Notes under the pieces: generated by a model
Database searches by the model: none
What the model was told of the DNA's origin: nothing
What the model saw: only the letters and a program-made list of their open reading frames with translations
DNA from: Thalassobium sp.
GTDB lineage: Bacteria > Pseudomonadota > Gammaproteobacteria > Pseudomonadales > Oceanobacteraceae
Direction of reading: 5' to 3'
Assembly: GCA_002733205.1 (NCBI GenBank)
Contig: NVUW01000003.1
Coordinates: forward strand, 430,249-494,248
Length of the DNA: 64,000 nucleotides
In this document: positions 8,614 through 16,420 of the stretch, in pieces
How positions within the stretch are numbered: the first letter of the stretch is position 1
Layout: each line of letters starts with the position of its first letter
Position numbers and translations under genes: made by a program

Positions 8614-9237
8614 ATGACCACAAAATCTGCCAATGCCCGCCAGACCCGTCAGCAGCTGATTGATGTTGGCGCTGACCTGCTCTGCCGCCGTGGTTATACC
8701 GGCTTCAGTTATCAGGATCTGGCGCGTGAGCTGGGCATCAGCAAACCCAGCGTGCATCACCACTTCGCACAGAAAGCCGATCTGGGCCTGGCACTGTGCG
8801 ACTGGACCGAACAATGGCTGCGTGACGGTTTCGCGCACTTTGATCAGCATGGGCAAAATGCACCGGACAAACTGCAGCGTTATCTGCGCGCCGCCGCCAA
8901 ACATACCTTTAACGAACATAAGCAATGCCCGCTCAGCGCCCTGCACAGTGATCTGGCCCAGCTGCCGGATGCCATGCGCACCCGCCTGAGTGACCTCAGC
9001 CGGCTCGAAGTAGACTGGGTTGCTGCGGTGTTCAGCCAGGGTCTGGCGGATGGCGAGCTGCAGGCTCCTGCTACGGTCAGTGCGCAGGAACTGGCGCAGT
9101 TATTTATTTTTGCCTGCAAAGGCGCGCTGTATTACGCCCGCCTGTTAGGGCGCGAACACTTTGAGCAGAGCATGTCGCTGCTGCTGCAACAATGGCTTCC
9201 GGATGCACAAGCGGCGCAATCACGCACAACCCTTTAA
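8614..9237 (+). CDS. TetR-family regulator, NemR-like
   Basis: 207 residues. N-terminal TetR helix-turn-helix (TRQQLIDVGADLLCRRGYTGFSYQDLARELGISKPSVHHHFAQKADL, about residues 11-57). The ligand domain contains Cys105 in KQCPLSALHSDL, where related TetR proteins with CLLGNLAQEL-type motifs, including redox-sensing NemR, have a conserved Cys. It is followed by an Old Yellow Enzyme gene after 62 bp and preceded by a perfect 24-bp palindrome, the same layout as nemR-nemA, so repression relieved by electrophiles or hypochlorous-type oxidants is plausible. The sensing chemistry is inference. Confidence 0.88.
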   Translation: MTTKSANARQTRQQLIDVGADLLCRRGYTGFSYQDLARELGISKPSVHHHFAQKADLGLALCDWTEQWLRDGFAHFDQHGQNAPDKLQRYLRAAAKHTFNEHKQCPLSALHSDLAQLPDAMRTRLSDLSRLEVDWVAAVFSQGLADGELQAPATVSAQELAQLFIFACKGALYYARLLGREHFEQSMSLLLQQWLPDAQAAQSRTTL

Positions 9238-9299
9238 CAATTTCCGACAACCTTTTAACCATTTCTGACAACAGTAAAACAGCCAACAGGAATATCTAT

Positions 9300-10427
9300 A
9301 TGAGCAATGTCCACGGCGCCGTCAGCGCCCTGTTTGAACCCATCACCCTCGGTCCGCTGCAACTGAGCAACCGTATTGTTATGGCTCCGATGACCCGCAC
9401 CTACTCGCCAGGCAATATCCCTAATGAGCTGGTTGCCGCTTACTACGCCCGCCGCGCCGAAAATGAAGTCGGACTGATCATTACCGAAGGCACCTGTGTC
9501 GGCCATAAAGCCGCTAATGGCTATCCGCGTGTTCCTTTTATTTATGGTGAAGACGCACTGGCCGGCTGGAAAAAAGTGGTCGATGCAGTACACGCCAAAG
9601 GCGGCAAAATCGCTCCACAGCTGTGGCACGTAGGCGCCATCCGTAAAGAAGGCGTGGAGCCTGATCCGTCAGTGCCGGGTTACAGCCCGTCCGGCATGGT
9701 GAAAGCCGGTAAAGAAAATGGCGTAGCCATGAGCAAAGAAGATATTCAGGAAGTGATTGAAGCCTTCGCTCAGGCGGCTGAAGATTCCAAACGCATTGGC
9801 TTTGATGCGGTGGAAGTACACGGCGCCCACGGTTATTTAATCGACCAGTTCTTCTGGGAAGGCTCTAACCAGCGTACTGACGAATACGGCGGTGATCTGG
9901 TTGCCCGTACCCGTTTCGCCTGCGAAATTGTCTCTGCCATCCGCGACCGTGTTGGCCCGGATTTCCCGATTATTTTCCGTTTCTCCCAGTGGAAGCAGCA
10001 GGATTACAGCGCCCGTCTGTGTGAAACCCCGGAAGAACTGGAAGCCTTCCTCAAGCCATTGGTCGAAGCCGGTGTCGATATTTTCCATTGCTCAACCCGC
10101 CGTTTCTGGGAAAAAGAATTCGCAGGCTCCGACCTGAATCTGGCCGGCTGGACCAAAAAAATCACCGGCAAGCCGGTGATTACCGTCGGTTCCGTTGGTC
10201 TGAATGCCAGCTTTATTGATGAAGAAAAGCGCGACATGGTTGACGCCTCCGGTGTTGCCACCGCCTCCATCGATGAACTTGGCCAGCGCATGGCGGCCGG
10301 TGAGTTTGAACTGGTTGCCGTTGGCCGGGCACTGCTGCAGGACCCTGAGTGGGTACTGAAAGTAAAAGCAGGCCGCTATGACGAACTGGAAGACTACGAT
10401 AAAAAATCGTTAATGCAGCTGGTGTAA
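9300..10427 (+). CDS. Old Yellow Enzyme family NADH:flavin oxidoreductase
   Basis: 375 residues, FMN-dependent ene-reductase of the OYE family (TIM barrel). It starts after an AGGA box with the typical LFEPITLGPLQLSNRIVMAPMTR. Substrate-binding HGAH at 174-177 means a His/His pair (His174, His177) followed by Tyr179, as in XenA-type enzymes, not the His/Asn pair of classical OYE1; QLWH at 107-110 is also typical. Its position behind a TetR repressor and operator suggests reduction of reactive unsaturated carbonyls or nitro compounds (detoxification). A strong terminator follows. Confidence 0.93.
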   Translation: MSNVHGAVSALFEPITLGPLQLSNRIVMAPMTRTYSPGNIPNELVAAYYARRAENEVGLIITEGTCVGHKAANGYPRVPFIYGEDALAGWKKVVDAVHAKGGKIAPQLWHVGAIRKEGVEPDPSVPGYSPSGMVKAGKENGVAMSKEDIQEVIEAFAQAAEDSKRIGFDAVEVHGAHGYLIDQFFWEGSNQRTDEYGGDLVARTRFACEIVSAIRDRVGPDFPIIFRFSQWKQQDYSARLCETPEELEAFLKPLVEAGVDIFHCSTRRFWEKEFAGSDLNLAGWTKKITGKPVITVGSVGLNASFIDEEKRDMVDASGVATASIDELGQRMAAGEFELVAVGRALLQDPEWVLKVKAGRYDELEDYDKKSLMQLV

Positions 10428-10448
10428 AGACCACGCAGATAACGCAGA

Positions 10449-10478
10449 ACGGGCCTGATCAGGGCCCGTTTTTTTATT
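10449..10478 (+). terminator. Terminator of the TetR/OYE operon
   Basis: ACGGGCC-TGATCA-GGGCCCGT stem followed by a T-run, shortly after the OYE stop codon. Confidence 0.85.
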
Positions 10479-10573
10479 TATCCAAAGCAACCATACATCA
10501 GCCCTTTCCGGCATTGACCAATATCCAGTCCAGCGGCATAGTTTTGCCAACGCTCACGCCGAACGGACATGCA

Positions 10574-11272
10574 ATGCACTGGATATTCAACAACCTCTTC
10601 AGCATTATTCTGGCCATTATTATTATCAGCCTGAGCTGGAAACTATGGCGTAAAATCGCCGTTAAATTGCGTGCCCGACGCATACAGGATTACGCCTTTC
10701 CCAGCACCTTAAAGCGCAAGGTGGCACAGCGCTACCCCCATCTGGACGAAGCTCAGCTGGCGCTGGTAATGGACGGACTGCGCGAATATTTTCAGATCTG
10801 TAATATTGCCGGGCGTAAACCCGTTGCCATGCCCTCGCAGGTGGTCGACCTCGCCTGGCATGAATTTATTCTGTTTACCCGCAAATATCAGGAATTCTGC
10901 CGCGCCGCTTTTGGTCGTTTTCTGCACCACACACCAGCCGAAGCCATGAGTACGCCCACCACTGCAGCGAATGGCATTAAACGCGCCTGGCGTATAGCCT
11001 GCGCCCGGGAATGGCTGTCAGCCAAACAGCCCAGCAAACTGCCGTTGCTGTTTGCGCTTGATGCCCAGCTGAATATTGATGACGGATTTTTTTACCAGCT
11101 CAACTGTCAGATGGCGGCAACAGGCCCAAACAAGAAAACACAACACGACACAACGCCTTACTGTGCCAGCCATATTGGCTGCGCTTCCGGTTGCTCCGGC
11201 AGTGGCGGCTGTAGCGGCAGTTGCTCATCGGGCTCCGACAGTGGCTGCAGCAGCGGCTGTGGAGGAGATTAA
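10574..11272 (+). CDS. GRDP-like membrane-anchored protein with Cys/Gly/Ser-rich tail
   Basis: 232 residues from the first ATG; a TTG 60 bp upstream would extend it. One membrane helix near residues 6-24 is followed by a domain with VVDLAWHEFILFTRKYQEFC and FGRFLHHTPAEAM, which resembles the glycine-rich-domain-containing-protein-like family (PF07173). The last 36 residues are a low-complexity tail with nine Cys among Gly and Ser (CASHIGCASGCSGSGGC ...). Such tails occur on several poorly understood bacterial membrane proteins and could bind metal or be modified; no function is known. A small membrane protein gene follows 44 bp later and is probably co-transcribed. Confidence 0.7.
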   Translation: MHWIFNNLFSIILAIIIISLSWKLWRKIAVKLRARRIQDYAFPSTLKRKVAQRYPHLDEAQLALVMDGLREYFQICNIAGRKPVAMPSQVVDLAWHEFILFTRKYQEFCRAAFGRFLHHTPAEAMSTPTTAANGIKRAWRIACAREWLSAKQPSKLPLLFALDAQLNIDDGFFYQLNCQMAATGPNKKTQHDTTPYCASHIGCASGCSGSGGCSGSCSSGSDSGCSSGCGGD

Positions 11273-11316
11273 ACGAGAGTGATCAAACACTCACAATCAC
11301 AACAAAGGACTCAAGC

Positions 11317-11529
11317 ATGTTAACGGATACAACCGGGCTGTTTTTATCGCTGATTTTTGGTTCAATCGGTTTTGGTTATTTTATTTACGGTAAGCGTCAA
11401 AGCCACAAAATCGCACTGTGGAGCGGCGTTGCCCTGATGATTTACCCCTACTTTGTATCTAATCACTACGCCATGGTGATGACCGGAATTGGCCTGATGC
11501 TGGTGCCCAGGTTTTTACGTCTGGACTAA
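11317..11529 (+). CDS. Small membrane protein, unknown function
   Basis: 70 residues with three predicted membrane segments (about 8-24, 31-45 and 49-64) and a GKRQSHK loop between the first two. The start has AAAGGA upstream. Similar short proteins (LFLSLIFGSIGFGYFIYGKRQ) are widespread in marine gammaproteobacteria, sometimes under the vague name amino acid transport protein, but no role can be assigned. It follows the GRDP-like gene, and its last 71 bp overlap the 3' end of the convergent EamA gene. Confidence 0.75.
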   Translation: MLTDTTGLFLSLIFGSIGFGYFIYGKRQSHKIALWSGVALMIYPYFVSNHYAMVMTGIGLMLVPRFLRLD

Positions 11530-12433
11530 CCTCGGCACTCATACTATCCAGCAATGCTGCGCTCATAATGCAGACACAACCCAGCCAGCCCCATAAACTC
11601 AACTGCGCTTCTCCCAGCCACCAGGCCGTCAATACTGCGGTGACCAGTTCCATAATAATAATCAGCGACGAGCGGCTGGCAGGTAAATGACTGACACCCC
11701 ATTGCGATCCGAAGGATACCGCCAGAAGCCAGGTTGCGCCGTACAGAATGGCCAGCAAAACGGCGCTTGCTGATACCTGCAACAGCTGATCGGTATTCTG
11801 TGTATCCGCCTGCCAAAGCCAGCTCAGCAACATAAAAAATGCCGCGCCCAGCAACATACTTTCTGCTTTTAATACCAGCGCAACCTGCTGCCCTTTACGG
11901 AATAAAATATTGTTCGCGGCATAAGTAAAACCGGCAATCAGCCCCAGACTATCGCCTGTTCCCCAGGGCGTTTTCAGTAAGTCCGCCTGCCAGTTACTCC
12001 CCGGCTGAATACCCGCTACCAGCACCACGCCCAGCAAAGCCAGTATAATCATCAGCGCTTTGCCGGCACTGACGGTCTCATGCAGAAACAATCGTCCAAG
12101 CAAGGTGCTCCACACAGGTAGCAGATAAAACAGCACCATCACCCGCACCACATTGCCTTCCAGCAGCGCCAGCGAAAAACTGGCATTGGCCAGACCACCG
12201 ACCAGAAATATTCCTGCTAACAACGCTTTATTCTGCTGCCAGTGCGCCAGTACCCTGTGCCACTGACGCCACAGGATCACCGCGGTCAGAACACTGGCCA
12301 CACTGTACGCCATTAGCAGCAGTAATGAATGACTGATTCCGGCGCTTTCAATAGCGTTCAGCGGTATCCAGGCACTGCCCCAGAGAACCGATGCCAGAAA
12401 CAGCACCGCCGCAGGATTCAGAAATTCACGCAT
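11459..12433 (-). CDS. EamA-family (DMT) transporter
   Basis: 324 residues with ten hydrophobic segments arranged as two EamA repeats (FLASVLWGSAWIPLNAI at the start of the first; TYAANNILF and EAQLSLWGWLGCVCI in the second). A metabolite efflux/uptake permease of the drug/metabolite transporter superfamily; the substrate is unknown. The start was set at the ATG with GGGGAG about 8 bp upstream, which trims seven residues. The C-terminal 30 residues are polar and lie in the region that overlaps the convergent small membrane gene, so the 3' ends share 71 bp. Confidence 0.9.
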   Translation of the reverse strand: MREFLNPAAVLFLASVLWGSAWIPLNAIESAGISHSLLLLMAYSVASVLTAVILWRQWHRVLAHWQQNKALLAGIFLVGGLANASFSLALLEGNVVRVMVLFYLLPVWSTLLGRLFLHETVSAGKALMIILALLGVVLVAGIQPGSNWQADLLKTPWGTGDSLGLIAGFTYAANNILFRKGQQVALVLKAESMLLGAAFFMLLSWLWQADTQNTDQLLQVSASAVLLAILYGATWLLAVSFGSQWGVSHLPASRSSLIIIMELVTAVLTAWWLGEAQLSLWGWLGCVCIMSAALLDSMSAEVSPDVKTWAPASGQFRSSPWRSD

Positions 12434-12666
12434 ACATACTCCCCGAAGCACCAAAACAAAACATGCGGATAAAAACCGCCCTTTAATGCGGCATAATTTT
12501 CTGTTTCAGATTTATTGATATGTTTCTCGCCCGACAATTTAGGGCATTTCTGTATGCCCTGTGCGCAAAAATCATTCATTTCCGTGCTTTGTAAGAATTG
12601 GCACACCATTCGCAAATACCGTTGAGATGCGAAAACAATGGGGTGTTCTGCATCGCTCACGGAATT

Positions 12667-12674
12667 GCTACACT
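12667..12674 (+). promoter_or_regulatory. Extended -10 promoter of the guanidine operon
   Basis: TGCTACACT forms a TGnTAnnnT extended -10 about 12 bp before the riboswitch. The -35 region has no good match. Predicted from position and motif only. Confidence 0.45.
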
Positions 12675-12684
12675 GATTCCGTTA

Positions 12685-12797
12685 ATAGGTCGCTAGGGTT
12701 CCGGTTTGTGTTGTAAAACACGAATGACTGGTCCGAGAGCAACCGACCTCAGCCGCGTGCGGGGGTTACACGGAGGGATAAAAGCCCGGGAGATCAC
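12685..12797 (+). ncRNA. Guanidine-I (ykkC) riboswitch
   Basis: The highly conserved blocks are all present in order: CGCTAGGGTTCCG, ACTGGTCCGAGAG, then ACACGGAGGGATAAAAG and CCCGGGAGATC. These are the diagnostic aptamer sequences of the guanidine-I class, an ON switch for guanidine use and export genes. It sits 74 bp upstream of an ABC permease whose operon encodes carboxyguanidine-deiminase-type proteins and a carboxylase, which fits that ligand. No strong intrinsic terminator is visible after the aptamer, so control may be at translation. Confidence 0.95.
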
Positions 12798-12870
12798 TGG
12801 AACATTCGCTCAGGCCAGCCTGTGCAATGCCCCTTGTATCCGCTCCGTTAACCCGAACAGGAGTGCGCTT

Positions 12871-13683
12871 ATGCGCCGGCTGATTAATCAGAGAATTTCC
12901 CGCCCACTGGCTTTTTTTCTGGGCGCCCTGCCCTTCATTATCGCCATCCTGCTCTATATGGCAGCCTCAACCGAGCGCCTGAGCGACAATCCGAACGACA
13001 AATTACTGCCTGCCTTCAGCACCATGGGCGATACCCTGCTGCGCATGGCGACCGAAGAAAATAAACGCAGCGGCGATATTCTGCTCTGGGTCGATACCCT
13101 CGCCAGCCTTGAACGCCTTGCCATGGGCGTTGGCATCAGTGCAACGATTGCTCTGTTATTTGGTTTAACACTAGGCGCCCTGCCGCTGCTGCGCGCGAAT
13201 TTATCACCCTTTACCACCGCCATCTCGATGGTGCCGCCCATGGCCCTGCTGCCGGTACTGTTTATTGTTTTCGGCCTCGGTGAAGTATCGAAAGTAGTGC
13301 TGATTGTGATTGGTATCACGCCGTATTTAATCCGCGAATTACAAAGCCGCGTGTCGGAACTGCCGACCGAACAGTGGATTAAGGCACAGACTCTGGGCGC
13401 CAACAGCTGGCAATTAATGTTGCGCATGGTGCTGCCGCAAATGCTGCCACGCCTGGTCGATGCGCTGCGCCTGTCGATGGGTGCTGCCTGGTTATTTTTA
13501 ATTGCCGCCGAGGCCATCGCCTCAACCGAAGGGCTTGGCTACCGGATTTTTCTGGTACGCCGTTATATGGCAATGGACGTCATCCTGCCTTATGTGGTGT
13601 GGATCAGCCTGCTGGCAATTATTTCTGATCAGCTACTGAAGCAACTGAACCGCAAATTATTCCCCTGGTATCAGCCGCAATAA
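12871..13683 (+). CDS. ABC transporter permease (guanidine/urea carboxylase-associated)
   Basis: 270 residues, six membrane segments, of the SsuC/TauC/NitT permease type. The EAA loop is LGANSWQLMLRMVLPQMLPRL (about residues 174-194). The ATG follows ACAGGAG, 9 bp away. First gene after the guanidine-I riboswitch, so likely to import guanidine or a related nitrogen compound with the ATPase downstream. The cognate periplasmic binding protein that normally heads this operon is not in the window; the 5' neighbour is an unrelated transporter on the other strand. Confidence 0.92.
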   Translation: MRRLINQRISRPLAFFLGALPFIIAILLYMAASTERLSDNPNDKLLPAFSTMGDTLLRMATEENKRSGDILLWVDTLASLERLAMGVGISATIALLFGLTLGALPLLRANLSPFTTAISMVPPMALLPVLFIVFGLGEVSKVVLIVIGITPYLIRELQSRVSELPTEQWIKAQTLGANSWQLMLRMVLPQMLPRLVDALRLSMGAAWLFLIAAEAIASTEGLGYRIFLVRRYMAMDVILPYVVWISLLAIISDQLLKQLNRKLFPWYQPQ

Positions 13684-13728
13684 ATGCACTGATCTTCAGA
13701 CGCAGGATAACCATAAGGTGGAATATGT

Positions 13729-14592
13729 ATGAGTTTTATCGAATTTAAAAAAGTCAGCAAAACCTACGGCGATCAGCCGGTGCTGGACAATATCAATCTG
13801 AGCGTTAAAAAAGGCGAATTTGTGACCATGGTCGGAGCATCCGGCTGCGGAAAATCGACCTTTCTGAAAATGCTCTCCGGTCAGGAAAGCGCCAGTAAAG
13901 GCCAGTGTCTGCTGGATGGTCAGCCATTAACCGACGAGCCCAGTGTCGACCGCGGCATTGTGTTTCAGAAATACTCGGTATTTCCCCATCTGAGCGTGCT
14001 GGACAACGTGATTCTCGGGCTGGAATTTGCTCAGAGTAAATTGCTGGCCCGCCTGTTTGGTAAAGCCCGCGCTCAGGCCAAAGAAAAAGCCATGAATCTG
14101 TTGCAGCGGGTAGGACTGCACAGCGCCGCCAATAAGTATCCACATGAACTTTCCGGTGGTATGCAGCAGCGTCTGGCCATTGCTCAGGCATTAATTAAAG
14201 AGCCAAAAATCCTGCTACTGGACGAGCCCTTCGGCGCCCTTGATCCGGGTATCCGTGCCGATATGCACCAGTTAATTCTGGATTTATGGCAGCAGACCGG
14301 CACCACTATTTTTATGGTCACCCACGATATTGGTGAGGGTTTTTATCTCGGCAGCCGTTTATTGGTATTCGATAAAATCCGCCATGATCCTATGGCTCCC
14401 AATGCCTGGGGGGCGACCATTACCTACGATTTAAAACTGAACCAGGCCAATCATGGCCAGCTGGCCAAAAGCGGCGACAGCGCTCAGGAACATTCTTTAT
14501 ACAACGATATTCAGCACTCCGTTCATGCCACAGCCCGTGTGCAGGACGAGGCAGGCCCAAGCATTGGAATAAGTACCGGAGTAGGTGCCTGA
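13729..14592 (+). CDS. ABC transporter ATP-binding protein (guanidine/urea carboxylase-associated)
   Basis: 287 residues. Walker A GASGCGKST near residues 36-44, signature LSGGMQQR, Walker B ILLLDEPFGALD, and H-loop VTHDIGEG. Typical of the NitT/TauT family. The C-terminal roughly 60 residues (after the switch histidine) form an extension found in urea-carboxylase-linked members. 45 bp after the permease and 22 bp before a DUF1989 gene, so one operon under the guanidine-I riboswitch. Confidence 0.92.
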   Translation: MSFIEFKKVSKTYGDQPVLDNINLSVKKGEFVTMVGASGCGKSTFLKMLSGQESASKGQCLLDGQPLTDEPSVDRGIVFQKYSVFPHLSVLDNVILGLEFAQSKLLARLFGKARAQAKEKAMNLLQRVGLHSAANKYPHELSGGMQQRLAIAQALIKEPKILLLDEPFGALDPGIRADMHQLILDLWQQTGTTIFMVTHDIGEGFYLGSRLLVFDKIRHDPMAPNAWGATITYDLKLNQANHGQLAKSGDSAQEHSLYNDIQHSVHATARVQDEAGPSIGISTGVGA

Positions 14593-14614
14593 ATAGGCGC
14601 CTGAAGGAGAACAT

Positions 14615-15370
14615 ATGACTCAGTTAAGCAAAAAACATCAGCAATTTTATCAGGGCGAGGCCGTTTATCAGGATACGCTGGGAGGCGGCTGCCACTGGTC
14701 GATGCGGGTAAAAAAAGGCACGGTCATCACCTTTACCGACCTGCACGGCGGCGCCAATCTTGGTCTGTTAATGTTTAACCCATACGACCTGCTGGAAAAG
14801 TACAACGCACCGGATACCTTAAAATGCCAGCATACCTTTAAGCTGACTCAGGGCCACTGTCTGTATTCCGATATGGGCCGTATTTTTGCCTCTGTTGTGG
14901 CGGATGATTGCGGCTGGCACGACACCGTCTGCGGCAATATCAATAAAGCCATGGTGGCAGAAAAATGGGGTATAAAAACCTATCAGGAAGCCCGTAATGG
15001 CTGGACACAGAACGGCTATGACAGCTTTCTGGTGGAATTCGCCAAATACGGTCTGTCACGCAAAGATATGGCCGCCAACCTCAATCTGTTCAGTCAGGTG
15101 CAGACCGATGATCTGGGCAATATGCGCTATATCGGCGACGCGTCAAAGACCGGAAATGCCATCACTCTGCGCTTTGAAATGGACACCCTGCTGATCATGC
15201 ACACCTGTCCGCACCCGTTAAACAATGCCGCCGAATATCCTGTGCGGCCGGTGCATTACCATCTGGGCAAAGCCGCCACCGTTGCCGACGATGATGAGTG
15301 TAAAAATCACTGCGCAGAAAATCAGCGCGGTTTTCACAACAATTTTCTCTATAACTTCTGCGAAGCCTGA
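14615..15370 (+). CDS. DUF1989 protein UAAP1-type, carboxyguanidine deiminase subunit
   Basis: 251 residues, DUF1989 family. Motifs include the conserved [10 protein letters not shown] (about residues 107-116), [17 protein letters not shown] and the C-terminal HTCPHPLN. Proteins of this pair were long called urea-carboxylase-associated proteins; in riboswitch-controlled operons they have been shown to form a heteromeric carboxyguanidine deiminase (CgdA/CgdB), which turns carboxyguanidine into allophanate. Start has AAGGAG upstream. It is 11 bp from its partner gene. Which of the two is CgdA or CgdB was not decided from sequence alone. Confidence 0.9.
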   Translation: MTQLSKKHQQFYQGEAVYQDTLGGGCHWSMRVKKGTVITFTDLHGGANLGLLMFNPYDLLEKYNAPDTLKCQHTFKLTQGHCLYSDMGRIFASVVADDCGWHDTVCGNINKAMVAEKWGIKTYQEARNGWTQNGYDSFLVEFAKYGLSRKDMAANLNLFSQVQTDDLGNMRYIGDASKTGNAITLRFEMDTLLIMHTCPHPLNNAAEYPVRPVHYHLGKAATVADDDECKNHCAENQRGFHNNFLYNFCEA

Positions 15371-15381
15371 GGAGCCGTACC

Positions 15382-16017
15382 ATGATTAAAGCAAGCACAC
15401 TGCAGCCCCAGGATGCCAGTTTCCGCCAGACAGTATTGGCCGGCGATTATTTTATTCACCGCATCGAAGCCGGACAGACCCTGCGTATTCTCGATCTGGA
15501 AGGTAATCAGGCCGCCGATACCCTGTTTTATAACGCCGATGATCCGAGCGAACGCTACAGCGCCACCGATACCATCCGCGCCCAGGGTAATGTGTATCTG
15601 ACGGCAGGCTCGGTATTAATGACTAACGAAAACCGCCCGCTGCTGGAAATTGTCGCCGATACCTGTGGTCGGCATGACACCTTAGGCGGTGCCTGCGCCA
15701 CCGAATCCAATACCGTGCGCTACAGTCTGGAAAAAAAGTGCATGCACGCCTGCCGTGACAGCTGGATGCTGGCCATTAACGAGCATGAAGAATACGGGCT
15801 GGATAAAGCCGATATTACCCACAATATTAATTTCTTTATGAATGTACCGGTCACCGCTGAAGGCGGACTGACCTTTGCCGATGGCATTTCCGATGCCGGC
15901 AAATATGTCGAACTGAAAGCCCTGATGAACACCATCGTGCTGATATCCAACTGCCCGCAGCTGAACAACCCCTGCAATGCCTATAACCCGACACCGATTG
16001 AAGTGATTGTCTGGTAA
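15382..16017 (+). CDS. DUF1989 protein UAAP2-type, carboxyguanidine deiminase partner subunit
   Basis: 211 residues, second DUF1989 protein. It has the family features [31 protein letters not shown] (about residues 93-106) and [11 protein letters not shown] near the C-terminus. The Cys/His residues are typical of the metal-binding site of this family. Together with the preceding gene it should deiminate carboxyguanidine to allophanate and ammonia. It is followed by a 263-bp MITE, so this gene is the last one before the transposon-like insertion in the operon. Confidence 0.9.
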   Translation: MIKASTLQPQDASFRQTVLAGDYFIHRIEAGQTLRILDLEGNQAADTLFYNADDPSERYSATDTIRAQGNVYLTAGSVLMTNENRPLLEIVADTCGRHDTLGGACATESNTVRYSLEKKCMHACRDSWMLAINEHEEYGLDKADITHNINFFMNVPVTAEGGLTFADGISDAGKYVELKALMNTIVLISNCPQLNNPCNAYNPTPIEVIVW

Positions 16018-16050
16018 ATCTGCCTGCCGATCAGAAAATTCATATTTTAA

Positions 16051-16313
16051 GGCACCTCTGAATAATTCTGCACAGCTTCGCGTGAGTGCTGCAGAGTGCT
16101 TTTGACAAGGCGTCGATTGCAGTGAATGGCGAGTCCTTTATAAAATCGACAACACCGTCAAAACACTCTGCAGCCCACGCCCTTCGGGGCTTGCTGAAAA
16201 AATCCAGCTCGGTGTTGCCACGTTTTGGCGTAACCCGTTATGCCTTCAACGTGGCGCCTTGATCTGAACTTTTTCAGTAAGCCGAAGCGGGCACTGAATT
16301 ATTCAGAGATGCC
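16051..16313. mobile_element. MITE, 263 bp, in the guanidine operon
   Basis: Terminal inverted repeats GGCACCTCTGAATAATTC (16051-16068) and GAATTATTCAGAGATGCC (16296-16313) differ at one position in 18. They are flanked by TTAA on both sides (16047-16050 and 16314-16317), which fits a 4-bp YTAR target duplication of IS5-group transposases. Inside are two nested imperfect hairpins: GCAGAGTGCTTTTGAC with GTCAAAACACTCTGC, and GCTGAAAAA with TTTTTCAGTAAGC. There is no open reading frame for a transposase. A truncated relative lies at 25036-25116. Confidence 0.85.
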
Positions 16314-16379
16314 TTAAGCCGCCGGACGACCGGCAGGCTTCAGTATTTATGCAGGACGACCTGCCTCTTGTGCAACAAC

Positions 16380-16417
16380 ATATGTGAAGTGACACAAGAT
16401 ATGTAAAGTGAGGCAAG
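16380..16417 (+). repeat. Tandem 19-bp repeat upstream of the carboxylase gene
   Basis: Two adjacent copies of ATATGTGAAGTGACACAAG / ATATGTAAAGTGAGGCAAG with three mismatches, ending 3 bp before the start codon. The second copy contains the likely GAGG ribosome-binding site. It may be a protein-binding site or a simple duplication; no function is known. Confidence 0.7.
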
Positions 16418-16420
16418 ACC

